A DNA stretch of 64,000 nucleotides from Lentisphaerota bacterium (lineage in GTDB: Bacteria; Verrucomicrobiota; Kiritimatiellia; UBA8416; VGWJ01), in NCBI GenBank assembly GCA_016873635.1, contig VGWJ01000011.1, forward strand, positions 1-64,000, given 5' to 3'. Below, in pieces: positions 1-6,614 of the stretch (positions are counted from its first letter, which is position 1; each line of letters starts with the position of its first letter). The notes beneath the pieces were generated by a model, which saw nothing but the letters and a program-made list of their open reading frames with translations, did no database searches and was not told the origin of the DNA. The position numbers and the translations under genes were made by a program.

Positions 1-102
1 CGTCATTCTTCCGGGAAAAAGTGCGGAAATCTTCGCCGGAAGGCGGAAGTCCCGAAGTTGACTCGGCCGGAACCGACTGATAGAGGGCAGCTTGTGAGGA
101 GG

Positions 103-126
103 GGACTATTTACCTGGCACCGGTTC
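103..126. repeat. Left copy of 24-base inverted repeat
   Basis: The reverse complement of this site matches 1181..1204 at 22 of 24 bases; the shared core is GGTGCCAGGYAAATAG. It supplies the last codons and TAA stop of the PIN toxin gene. The two copies bracket the toxin-antitoxin pair and a broken RAYT gene, as the ends of a small mobile unit might. Confidence 0.7.
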
Positions 127-577
127 GCGGGTTCCACGAGGGGCGTGTTCCGTCGTCCATCTTGAACGGGTTGCGGACGCGCACGCCGCGAATAACCTGG
201 CCGTCGTTCAGGTCCTCGGTCCATACCTCAGCGCAGGCGGCTTTGGCCGCGCTCACCACGATGAGGGCGTCCCAGAAGGAGATCCGATTGAGGATGCTGG
301 TGTCGATCGCTTCTTGAATCAAGGCGAAGTCCACCAACACCAACTCCAAGGCCTTGAGTTTGACGAGCGCTTCTTTTGCCGTGAGCGGTTCGATGCCCAG
401 TTTGGTCGTCGCCGCCACATAGCATTCCTGCAGGACCTGCGTGGAGACGACACCCCCGCCTTGGTCCTGCACGGAGCGAAGAACCTCGGCGGCTCGTTTG
501 CGCTTCTCCGGATAGCGGCTGTCCAACGCATAGACCAGAACATTGGCATCGAGGAAGATCTTGGATGATTCAGGCAC
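110..577 (-). CDS. PIN-domain ribonuclease, VapC-type toxin
   Basis: A 155-residue PIN-domain protein, probably the toxin of a type II toxin-antitoxin pair that cleaves RNA in the cytoplasm. The N-terminus carries the hallmark FLDANVLVYAL, whose Asp is the first acidic metal ligand. An acidic residue lies in LQECYVA near residue 50. SFWDALIVVSA near residue 100 supplies the third cluster, followed by TEDLNDGQ. Length fits the family. The start overlaps the 3' end of the upstream antitoxin-like gene by 8 bases, the usual antitoxin-first, translationally coupled order. The stop codon lies inside a 24-base repeat shared with the RAYT remnant, so the extreme C-terminus may have been set by an insertion or recombination event. 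The PIN assignment is strong; the RNA target is unknown. Confidence 0.85.
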   Translation of the reverse strand: MPESSKIFLDANVLVYALDSRYPEKRKRAAEVLRSVQDQGGGVVSTQVLQECYVAATTKLGIEPLTAKEALVKLKALELVLVDFALIQEAIDTSILNRISFWDALIVVSAAKAACAEVWTEDLNDGQVIRGVRVRNPFKMDDGTRPSWNPRTGAR

Positions 578-797
578 GGTAGAGATCCTCCCGTTTCCAA
601 CGGCGGCCCTGCGAGTCCCCTCCAGCCTTCGCGGCCAATTCCAGGAATTCGTCGGCCCAAGCGGTTCGCGACTTCCTGACCACCGTGCGCCGCAAGAGTT
701 CGCGAATCAGGTTGTTGAGCGACGTGTGGTGCGCGCTCGCGTATGCCCGGCTCGCCGCCAGGGTTTGATCATCCAGGGCGATGGTGACGTTCTTCAT
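570..797 (-). CDS. VapB-like antitoxin, ribbon-helix-helix type
   Basis: A 75-residue protein beginning MKNVTIALDDQTL, a short beta strand followed by helices (AASRAYASAHHTSLNNLIRE). This pattern is typical of ribbon-helix-helix antitoxins that bind DNA as dimers and neutralise the toxin with a flexible C-terminal tail. The start at 797 is chosen because GAGGAGG lies 7 bases upstream; an open frame continuing to 851 adds only unconvincing residues. It overlaps the PIN toxin gene by 8 bases. Such pairs usually repress their own promoter, which would lie in 798-880. I infer the antitoxin role from size, fold pattern and position; the exact RHH subfamily is not certain. Confidence 0.75.
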   Translation of the reverse strand: MKNVTIALDDQTLAASRAYASAHHTSLNNLIRELLRRTVVRKSRTAWADEFLELAAKAGGDSQGRRWKREDLYRA

Positions 798-890
798 GCC
801 GAAAACCTCCTCACATCCATCAGTGCCACATAATACGTGGACGCATATCATGTGTCAAGCCGTCATTGTCGTAAGCGTTGTTCGGATCGT

Positions 891-1201
891 TATCGACAGC
901 ATTGGCGGATACGGTATGCGGGGGCGAAGTACCACCTGACGGGCCGCGGGAACGGACGGGACGTGGTCTTCGCCACGGCGGGGGATCACCAGCGATTCCT
1001 GTAACGCGGTACATCCACCTCAATCCGGTCAAGACGCAGCGGCACAGGGAGAAGACGGCAGAGGCGAAGCGGCGGATCCTGGAAGGGCATGCGTGGAGCA
1101 GCTACCGCGGATACGCTGGGCTGGGGCCGGCGGAAGAGATAGTGAACTACCGCTGGCTGAAGATGATGGAGCGGGAGCGGGAATCGGTGCCAGGCAAATA
1201 G
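891..1201 (+). pseudogene. Internally deleted RAYT (REP-associated tyrosine transposase)
   Basis: Two pieces of one transposase are joined out of frame. From about 891 one frame reads an N-terminal RAYT/Y1 transposase start (IRYAGAKYHLTGRGNGRDVVF) to a TAA at 1002-1004. From 1001 the next frame reads the conserved C-terminal part (TRYIHLNPVK, then HAWSSYRGYAG) to the stop at 1199-1201. Everything between, including the MGNHxH-type histidine motif and the catalytic tyrosine helix, is missing: about 30 residues precede the junction where a full enzyme has well over 100. RAYT proteins nick and move REP palindromes. This copy is dead. Its stop lies in the 24-base repeat also found at the end of the toxin gene. 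Confidence 0.75.
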
Positions 1202-1204
1202 TCC
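1181..1204. repeat. Right copy of 24-base inverted repeat
   Basis: Matches the reverse complement of 103..126 at 22 of 24 bases. It overlaps the TAG stop of the deleted RAYT. Together the copies delimit a unit of about 1.1 kb. Confidence 0.7.
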
Positions 1205-1400
1205 TGGCGCTCCCGCGGCGACCTCGGGCCGGGGGCTTTGCCGGGCGTTTGGGTGGCGTCGGCGGCTTCTCCTCGCGGGCCTGAGTTCGCCGGGGGCGTT
1301 TTGCGCGGCTTGTTTCGGCGGCGGGAGGGCAGGGCGGCCGCGACTTGGCCGTTCTTGAGCAGGCTCCGCCCTCGGAATGTTGGGATTCGGGGCGGCGCGG

Positions 1401-1601
1401 CTAATGGTTGCCCATGACCTGGAAGGCGAGCGGCTCGATAACGTACAGCTCGCACAGCCGTTTGAGCCGGTTGATGAACGCTTCCTTTTCCGTGGGGCCG
1501 AAGGGGAACTCGCCGGCGGAGCCGACAGTGCGGTTGTAGACGTGGACGAAGGTATCTTCCTGAGGCTTGATGCGCGGGTGTCTCATTCCGGTTGTCTCCA
1601 C
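1401..1601 (-). pseudogene. N-terminal fragment of a second RAYT transposase
   Basis: The 66-residue frame reads like the start of a Y1 (HUH) transposase: VHVYNRTVG, FINRLKRLCE, then LAFQVMGNH. In the family MGNH is followed at once by FH or YH, giving the metal-binding His-x-His. Here a stop codon follows MGNH directly and no continuation is visible in the other frames downstream. The fragment points toward the other RAYT remnant but is on the opposite strand and too divergent to be its missing part. It is probably an inactive relic. Confidence 0.7.
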
Positions 1602-1633
1602 CTTTCCCGAGGGACCGACACGGCCCTCTATCC

Positions 1634-2560
1634 CTACGGGTGATGGTCCACCGCGTGAAGCGTAAGCACGAGGTGCTCGAGGGTTCTGAGGATCTCGGGG
1701 ACGTATTCCTCGACGGCCTTCACGCTGCCGGGCAACGCGTAGATAAGCGTCCGGCGGGCCACCGCGGCCACGCTGCGGCTGAGAAGCGCGTTCGGCTTCT
1801 CCGCGCCGTACTTCACGCGGATGTGCTCCATGATGCCGGGGATGACCTTGTCGGCCACGGCCTGCACCGCCTCGGGCGTTACGTCGCGGGGCCCGATTCC
1901 CGTTCCGCCCGTCGTGAATACCACGTCCAGGCCGCGGTCGCGCGCCGCCTCGAGCTCGCGGACAAGCGCCGGCCGCTCGTCAGGCAGCACCCGCATTTCA
2001 AACTCCGGACGCCAGCGCCGCTCCCGCAGGAAACACGCCGTCAGCTCGCGGATCCGCGGCCCGCCGCGGTCCTCGTACACGCCCCGGCTGGCCCTGTCGC
2101 TCATGGTCACGATCCCGATGCGCAACGCCCGCGGACGATGCTCCAGCCGGTCGCCCGGCCGCAGGCTCCCGCCCCGGATCACGCGGCAGAAGACCCCCTC
2201 CCCGGGCATCACGCAGGCCCCGATCTCCCGGAAGATGGCGCAGCCGTCGCCGTGGCACGCCTTGCCGATCTGCGTGACCTCCAGCTCCAACCCCTCCGAC
2301 AGGAAGCGGTCCAACATGCACACCGCGCGCAGATCAGCGCCCTCGACGGTCACGTTCTCGGCCAACTCGCCCGGCTTGATCTCCCGCCCGAGACGCGGCT
2401 CGAACTCCGCGATAATCTCCCGCGACAGGATGCTCACCTGGCGATGCCAAGGCCCGGCGTGCGCGTCGCCCGCGACGCCCGCCTCGTCAATGCGGATCTC
2501 GGGCACGGGCCGCTTGGGGGTCCCCTTTTCCGCGGACACGTTGACGGACAGAACTCTCAT
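1634..2560 (-). CDS. MOSC domain - Mog (molybdopterin adenylyltransferase) fusion
   Basis: A 308-residue two-domain protein of molybdenum cofactor metabolism. Residues 1-145 form a MOSC domain (GVAGDAHAG, GELAENVT, then GKACHGDGCAI with its Cys), a fold that carries sulfur or binds Moco-related compounds. Residues 150-308 form a MogA/MoaB domain (IVTMSDRAS, TTGGTGIGPRDVTPEA, and LPGSVKAVEE near the end), which adenylates molybdopterin before metal insertion by MoeA. The start at 2560 overlaps the moaC stop as ATGA with GGAAGGAG upstream, so the gene is translationally coupled and last in the leftward mo operon. Fusing the two domains is unusual relative to E. coli but occurs in anaerobes. Domain calls are firm; the role of the MOSC part is not resolved. 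Confidence 0.9.
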   Translation of the reverse strand: MRVLSVNVSAEKGTPKRPVPEIRIDEAGVAGDAHAGPWHRQVSILSREIIAEFEPRLGREIKPGELAENVTVEGADLRAVCMLDRFLSEGLELEVTQIGKACHGDGCAIFREIGACVMPGEGVFCRVIRGGSLRPGDRLEHRPRALRIGIVTMSDRASRGVYEDRGGPRIRELTACFLRERRWRPEFEMRVLPDERPALVRELEAARDRGLDVVFTTGGTGIGPRDVTPEAVQAVADKVIPGIMEHIRVKYGAEKPNALLSRSVAAVARRTLIYALPGSVKAVEEYVPEILRTLEHLVLTLHAVDHHP

Positions 2561-3003
2561 CGCTCCTTCCGCTTCTCCACCAGCCGTATCTCCTGAATGG
2601 CCATCTCGCCGTCCACGGCCTTGCACATGTCGTAGAGCGTCAGGGCGGCGACGGACACGGCCACCAGCGCCTCCATCTCGATGCCGGTCCTGTCCGTGCA
2701 GACGGCTTCGCTCTCGATCTCGACGCCGTCTTCGGCCGGGCGCAGGTCCACGCGGACGTGCTCGATCCCGATGTTGTGGCACAGCGGAATCAGGTCCCAG
2801 GTCTTCTTGGCGGCCGCGATTCCGGCCAGCCGGGCCGCGGCCAGCGCGTCGCCCTTCTGCAGCAGGTTCTCCCTGAGCAGCCGCACCGTCTCCGCCTTCA
2901 TCCGTATCCTGCCCCGGGCCCGGGCCGTGCGCCGCACGCGCGCCTTGCGCGAGACATCCACCATGCGCGCCGCGCCTTGCTTGTCCAGATGACTGAGATC
3001 CAT
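2557..3003 (-). CDS. moaC: Cyclic pyranopterin monophosphate synthase MoaC
   Basis: Converts 3',8-cH2GTP, made by MoaA, to cyclic pyranopterin monophosphate in the first phase of molybdenum cofactor synthesis. The signature KKTWDLIPLCHN is present near residue 65, and DRTGIEMEALVAVSVAALTLYDM near residue 110 carries the conserved Glu and Asp residues. The end region DGEMAIQEIRLVEK contains the usual lysine neighbourhood. Length (148) is normal. The start at 3003 (MDLSHLDKQGAARMVDVS) is preferred over 3009 because GGGAG sits 7 bases before it. It overlaps the MOSC-Mog gene by four bases and follows moaA after 90 bases. Confidence 0.95.
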   Translation of the reverse strand: MDLSHLDKQGAARMVDVSRKARVRRTARARGRIRMKAETVRLLRENLLQKGDALAAARLAGIAAAKKTWDLIPLCHNIGIEHVRVDLRPAEDGVEIESEAVCTDRTGIEMEALVAVSVAALTLYDMCKAVDGEMAIQEIRLVEKRKER

Positions 3004-3093
3004 TGGCATGCTCCCGTCTTCAGTCGTGGATGGAGAGATCAGGGTCCCATCCAGTCTTTCCCCCCTGATCTTTGCCCTCCCCCCCACCCCCCT

Positions 3094-3900
3094 CTACCCT
3101 CCGATCGCGCACATCTCCCGGTTGCGGCAGCGCGAGCCGCTTTCCGGCTTTGCCGCCACCGCCGCCCGTATCGAACCCCGCATATCCGTGAAGTCAACCG
3201 CGATTTCATCCTCGGAGAAAAGGCAGGGCTTCAGAAAGCCGTCCGAAGTGAGCCTGAGCCGGTTGCATTGCGCGCAGGACGGCGGCCGCTCGGCAAGGAA
3301 GCGCGCGCGCAGATCGCGCCGGTCGTAGAGCGAGAAATGCATGATCGTCTGCAGCCGCATGCCCCGGGCGTCGCAGAACCGCCGCATGCGCTCCACCTCG
3401 TCGACGCCGGTATCCTCGATGATCACCATGTTGATCTTGACCGGCGTCAGCCCCGCGGCGGCCGCCGCCTCAATGCCTCGCAGCACCTGTCCCAGATCGC
3501 CGCCGCGCGTCACGGCGCGATAGCGCTCCGGGTCGAGCGTGTCCAGCGACACGTTCACGCGCCCCAGGCCGCGCGCCTTCAGGACTCCCGCCATCGCGGC
3601 CAGCCGCGTCCCGTTCGTGGTCATGGCAAGCTCGCGCAGACCGCCGATGCGCGCGAGCCGGCCCACCAGCTCCTCGATGTTGTGCCGGACCAGCGGCTCG
3701 CCGCCGGTCAGGCGGATCTTCGTGACGCCCAGCGCAACGGCCTCGCGGGCCACGGCCTCGATCCGCGCGTACGACAGGATGGCGTCGCGCGGCTTGCAGG
3801 CGATGCCCTCCGCCGGCATGCAGTAGACGCATCGCAGGTCGCAGCGGTCCGTGACGGAGATCCGCAGGTAGTCGATTTGGCGCTCAAATCGGTCGTACAT
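3094..3900 (-). CDS. moaA: GTP 3',8-cyclase MoaA, short form
   Basis: Radical SAM enzyme that begins molybdenum cofactor synthesis from GTP. The N-terminal 4Fe-4S motif CDLRCVYC lies near residues 20-27, LTGGEP follows, and the C-terminal GTP-side cluster is seen as CAQCNRLR with a third Cys in KPCLF. The protein ends in IGG, the Gly-Gly tail needed for activity in the family. At 268 residues it is about 60 shorter than E. coli MoaA; most of the loss lies between the TIM-barrel strand LQTIMHF and the C-terminal cysteines. The start at 3900 (MYDRFERQIDYLRIS) lies inside the 3' end of moeA (overlap 17 bases), so it is probably coupled to it. Confidence 0.93.
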   Translation of the reverse strand: MYDRFERQIDYLRISVTDRCDLRCVYCMPAEGIACKPRDAILSYARIEAVAREAVALGVTKIRLTGGEPLVRHNIEELVGRLARIGGLRELAMTTNGTRLAAMAGVLKARGLGRVNVSLDTLDPERYRAVTRGGDLGQVLRGIEAAAAAGLTPVKINMVIIEDTGVDEVERMRRFCDARGMRLQTIMHFSLYDRRDLRARFLAERPPSCAQCNRLRLTSDGFLKPCLFSEDEIAVDFTDMRGSIRAAVAAKPESGSRCRNREMCAIGG

Positions 3901-5083
3901 CAACCAGCGTCCCTTCGGCGACTTCCGCAACGCCCTTCGGCACACGGATGAGCCCGTCCGCGGCGGTCACGGAAGTGACGTGGGCCGGGCCGTGATAGGC
4001 CACGGCGCGCACCGCGCCGCCCGCGTCGCGCCGCACGGGAATCCAGCCGTCGCGCGCGACGTCCTTCCGCACGATGCGTTCCGCCAGCGCCGCCCGGCCC
4101 GTAAAGGGCCGGAAATCGTGTCCCATGAGGGCAAACAGGAACGGCTTCACGAGGATCTCGAACACGACAAACGTGGAGACGGGATTCCCGGCCAGGCCGA
4201 AGAAGTACGCGTTGCCCTGCACTCCGAAGACCGTCGGCATGCCGGGCTTGACCGCGATCTTCCTGAAGAGCAGCCTGACGCCGTTCCGCTCCAGCGCGTC
4301 CGGCACCAGGTCGAACGCGCCCATCGAGACGCCGCCCGACACAAGCACCACGTCATTCGCGTCGCGCGCGGCACGCACGGCGGCGGCCAGGGCTTCCGTC
4401 CGATCCGCCGCCACGGCATACCGCCGGGGCGCGACGCCCATGGCGAGCGCCTGCGCGCAGAGCTGGCAGCCGTTGCTGTTCCGGATCTGCGACGGCCCCG
4501 GCCTGACGTCCGGCTCGACCAGCTCGTCGCCCGTGGGTATCACGCCGACCCGCGGCTGCCGGGCGACCCGCGGATGCGTGCAGCCCGCCGATGCGAGCAC
4601 GGCGATGTGCTGGGGACGCAGGCGTACGCCCCGGCGCAGCACAACGTCCCCGGCACGCACGTCCTCGCCCCGGGCGCAGATGTTGTCCGGCGTGCCGTCC
4701 GCGATGAAGCGGACCGCGTCCGGCCCCCCGTCCCGCGCGTCTTCGAGCCTTATGACGCAGTCGGCCCCTTCCGGGACCGCGGCGCCGGTCATGATCCTGG
4801 CGCACTCGCCGGGGCCGATCGCCCGCCCGGGCGCCTGCCCCGCCGGCACGGTTCCGACCACCCGCAGCTCGCCGCCCAGGTCCGCCCGCCGGCAGGCGTA
4901 GCCGTCCATGGCCGACTTGTCGAACGGCGGCATGTCCATGTCGGACCGCACGTCCTCGGCCAGGATTCTGTTCAGCGCATCGGCGATCGCGACGCTTTCC
5001 GCGTCCAGCACGCGGGCGCGGTCCAGCACGATGCGAAGGGCGTCTTCAAAGCTTGTCAGCGCGGGCGGCGACATGGGCGGCAT
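3884..5083 (-). CDS. moeA: Molybdopterin molybdenumtransferase MoeA
   Basis: Inserts molybdate (or tungstate) into adenylated molybdopterin. Visible landmarks are the N-terminal PFDKSAMDGYA near residue 55, MTGAAVPEGAD near residue 98, PTGDEL near residue 180, SGGVSMGAFD near residue 255, and the domain IV end ending in GTLVDVRPI. The length (399) is typical. The start at 5083 lies inside the end of the mobB-mobA gene (overlap 38 bases); an in-frame ATG at 5074 is an alternative. It is the second gene of the leftward mo operon, directly ahead of moaA. Confidence 0.95.
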   Translation of the reverse strand: MPPMSPPALTSFEDALRIVLDRARVLDAESVAIADALNRILAEDVRSDMDMPPFDKSAMDGYACRRADLGGELRVVGTVPAGQAPGRAIGPGECARIMTGAAVPEGADCVIRLEDARDGGPDAVRFIADGTPDNICARGEDVRAGDVVLRRGVRLRPQHIAVLASAGCTHPRVARQPRVGVIPTGDELVEPDVRPGPSQIRNSNGCQLCAQALAMGVAPRRYAVAADRTEALAAAVRAARDANDVVLVSGGVSMGAFDLVPDALERNGVRLLFRKIAVKPGMPTVFGVQGNAYFFGLAGNPVSTFVVFEILVKPFLFALMGHDFRPFTGRAALAERIVRKDVARDGWIPVRRDAGGAVRAVAYHGPAHVTSVTAADGLIRVPKGVAEVAEGTLVDVRPI

Positions 5084-6179
5084 ATTCCTCCCTGGTGTTC
5101 AGGTTGGCCGGCACGGCTTCTCCGGGCGGCAGGTCAACGTAGCGTGTGCGGCCTTTCGCGAAAAGCGCGCGCACCCTCCCCTCCCCGGCTCCCAGCAGCC
5201 GATGCGCCCGCGGCGCGAGGGACTTGCGGTAGACCGCAAACAGCGGCTCGACGGCACCCCCGGGGCCGCGCGGAACCACCGCGTCGCGGCCCGCGGCGCG
5301 GTCCAGCAGGCGATGCGCCAGCGCGATATTGAGATCGGGCGCATCGCAGGCCACCACGAAGTTGAGCTCGTGGGCGGACGCTTCCAGGGCCGAGGCAATG
5401 CCCATCAGCGGCCCGCGGCCGGGCGCGCGGTCCGGCACGGTGCGCAGCCCCAGGAAGGCGTGCTCCTCCGGCGTGTTGGTGCTGACCAGGACTTCGTCGA
5501 ACACGTCGCGCAGCTGGGCGCAGACGTGCTCGATCATGGGCCGCGCGCCGACCGGCAGCATGCTCTTGTCGCGCCCCATCCGCGTGCCGCGGCCGCCGGC
5601 CAGCACGATCGCGGTCGCGTGTTCCCTGAGCACCCAGCCGCGGCCGTCGCATGACAGGTCCGCCGGGTCGAGATCGAATCCGCCGCCGTCGAAGACAACG
5701 GTGCGGTCGGCGAACTCCCGCACCGCCCGGGCGGTGGCCTTCCAGGCGCGCGCGCCCTTCGCCCTGAGCATGAGAAACAGCCCGGGCTCGACCACGGTGC
5801 GCAGGCTGTTCGACTCGCAGACGCAGGGCCCGCGCCCGGCAACAGCCAGCAGGGCCGCCATCCCCTCGGCCAGGCGCCCGGTCCTGACCCGCAGCCAGAA
5901 GACCTTCTCCGCGCCGGCGGCCAGCAGGCGGCCCGTGTCCTTGGGCGAACGGGGGTTGTCCTCCTCCGTGATGCAGTAGTCGCCCTTCAGCGAGGCGCAC
6001 GCGCCGCAGCCCCGGCCGCCCCGCGGACAGGCGCCGCCGTTGCGGCGGATGGCCGTGACCTTCAGGCCCACGGCGCCGGCGGCGGCCGGCCGCCCTGCCA
6101 GAACCGCGCACGCCAGGGCGGTCTTGCCCGCATTGCGGCCCGCCGAGCCCAGCAGAAGCATGTTGGGAAGACGCATCAT
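5046..6179 (-). CDS. MobB-like P-loop domain fused to MobA guanylyltransferase
   Basis: A 377-residue fusion. Residues 1-185 form a MobB-like GTPase domain with the P-loop GSAGRNAGKTALA; residues 190-377 form MobA (AIVLAGGRGTRMGRDKSML, CDAPDLN, and EPLFAVY), which attaches GMP to molybdopterin to give the dinucleotide cofactor used by DMSO-reductase-family enzymes. The MobB part contains an unusual cysteine cluster (residues about 48-70: C-x6-C-x2-C, then a further Cys after GDY) that could hold a metal or Fe-S cluster. The start at 6179 (MMRLPN) follows GAGGACAAGCGG; longer upstream reading adds unconvincing sequence. It is the first gene of the leftward operon, divergent from the ModE-like gene across 78 bases. 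Confidence 0.9.
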   Translation of the reverse strand: MMRLPNMLLLGSAGRNAGKTALACAVLAGRPAAAGAVGLKVTAIRRNGGACPRGGRGCGACASLKGDYCITEEDNPRSPKDTGRLLAAGAEKVFWLRVRTGRLAEGMAALLAVAGRGPCVCESNSLRTVVEPGLFLMLRAKGARAWKATARAVREFADRTVVFDGGGFDLDPADLSCDGRGWVLREHATAIVLAGGRGTRMGRDKSMLPVGARPMIEHVCAQLRDVFDEVLVSTNTPEEHAFLGLRTVPDRAPGRGPLMGIASALEASAHELNFVVACDAPDLNIALAHRLLDRAAGRDAVVPRGPGGAVEPLFAVYRKSLAPRAHRLLGAGEGRVRALFAKGRTRYVDLPPGEAVPANLNTREEYAAHVAARADKL

Positions 6180-6194
6180 TTTCCGCTTGTCCTC

Positions 6195-6223
6195 AGAATA
6201 GCAGATCCGTATTTTGCCCGCAA
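6195..6223 (-). promoter_or_regulatory. Candidate sigma-70 promoter of the leftward mo operon
   Basis: On the minus strand TTGCGG and TATTCT are separated by 17 bases, with the -10 box 15 bases ahead of the mobB-mobA start. The dyad at 6228-6250 lies 4 bases upstream of the -35 box. The -35 match is weak, so this is a guess supported by position. Confidence 0.35.
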
Positions 6224-6227
6224 CGAC

Positions 6228-6250
6228 CGATATGCCCAGGGCGCATATCG
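6228..6250. promoter_or_regulatory. Dyad operator between mo operon and ModE-like operon
   Basis: A perfect inverted repeat of 8 bases (CGATATGC and GCATATCG) with a 7-base spacer ends 7 bases before the ATG of the ModE-like gene. ModE boxes in other bacteria are dyads with ATAT-type half sites and outer CG pairs, and this site has the same character. Its place would let one regulator repress its own gene and affect the divergent cofactor operon. The binding protein is inferred. Confidence 0.55.
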
Positions 6251-6257
6251 CTTGGCA

Positions 6258-6614
6258 ATGAACGTCCGGACCAAAGCCTGGCTCGCGCGCAAGGGAGGCC
6301 TGTGTTTCGGGACGGGGCGGGCGGCCATCCTGCGGGCCGTGCAACGCACGGGGTCGCTCAGCGGCGCGGCCAGGGAGCTGCAGATGTCCTACCGCCACGC
6401 CTGGAGCTCAATCCGCGTCGCGGAGCAGCGCCTGGGCCGCAGACTGCTGGTCCGCCGCCGGGGCGGACCGGCCCGGGGCGGCGCCGCGCTGACCCCCTGC
6501 GCCCTGCGGCTCCTGGGGCGCTTCGAGCGGCTGGACCGGGATATCAGGGACTTCGCCGATCAGCGTTTTGCGGCGCTGTTCGGTCAAACCGGGAAAGGAG
6601 GCGGGAAGGTATGA
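6258..6614 (+). CDS. ModE-like HTH regulator lacking the molybdate-binding domain
   Basis: A 118-residue DNA-binding protein of the ModE N-terminal, LysR-like winged-helix type: FGTGRAAILRAVQRTGSLSGAARELQ and MSYRHAWSSIRVAEQRLG cover the helix-turn-helix, then LLVRRRGGPARGGAALT forms the wing. It stops after the HTH and dimer helix, so the C-terminal MOP (molbindin) domains of E. coli ModE are absent and metal sensing must come from elsewhere. The ATG at 6258 is preferred to a TTG at 6252. Its stop overlaps the porin start (ATGA), so it heads the porin-tupABC operon. A dyad operator sits just upstream. Confidence 0.85.
   Translation: MNVRTKAWLARKGGLCFGTGRAAILRAVQRTGSLSGAARELQMSYRHAWSSIRVAEQRLGRRLLVRRRGGPARGGAALTPCALRLLGRFERLDRDIRDFADQRFAALFGQTGKGGGKV

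Noticed and set aside
1147-1455. Open frame on the minus strand across the RAYT remnants
   Set aside because: It is antisense to the RAYT C-terminus and reads as Pro/Arg-rich sequence without a domain.
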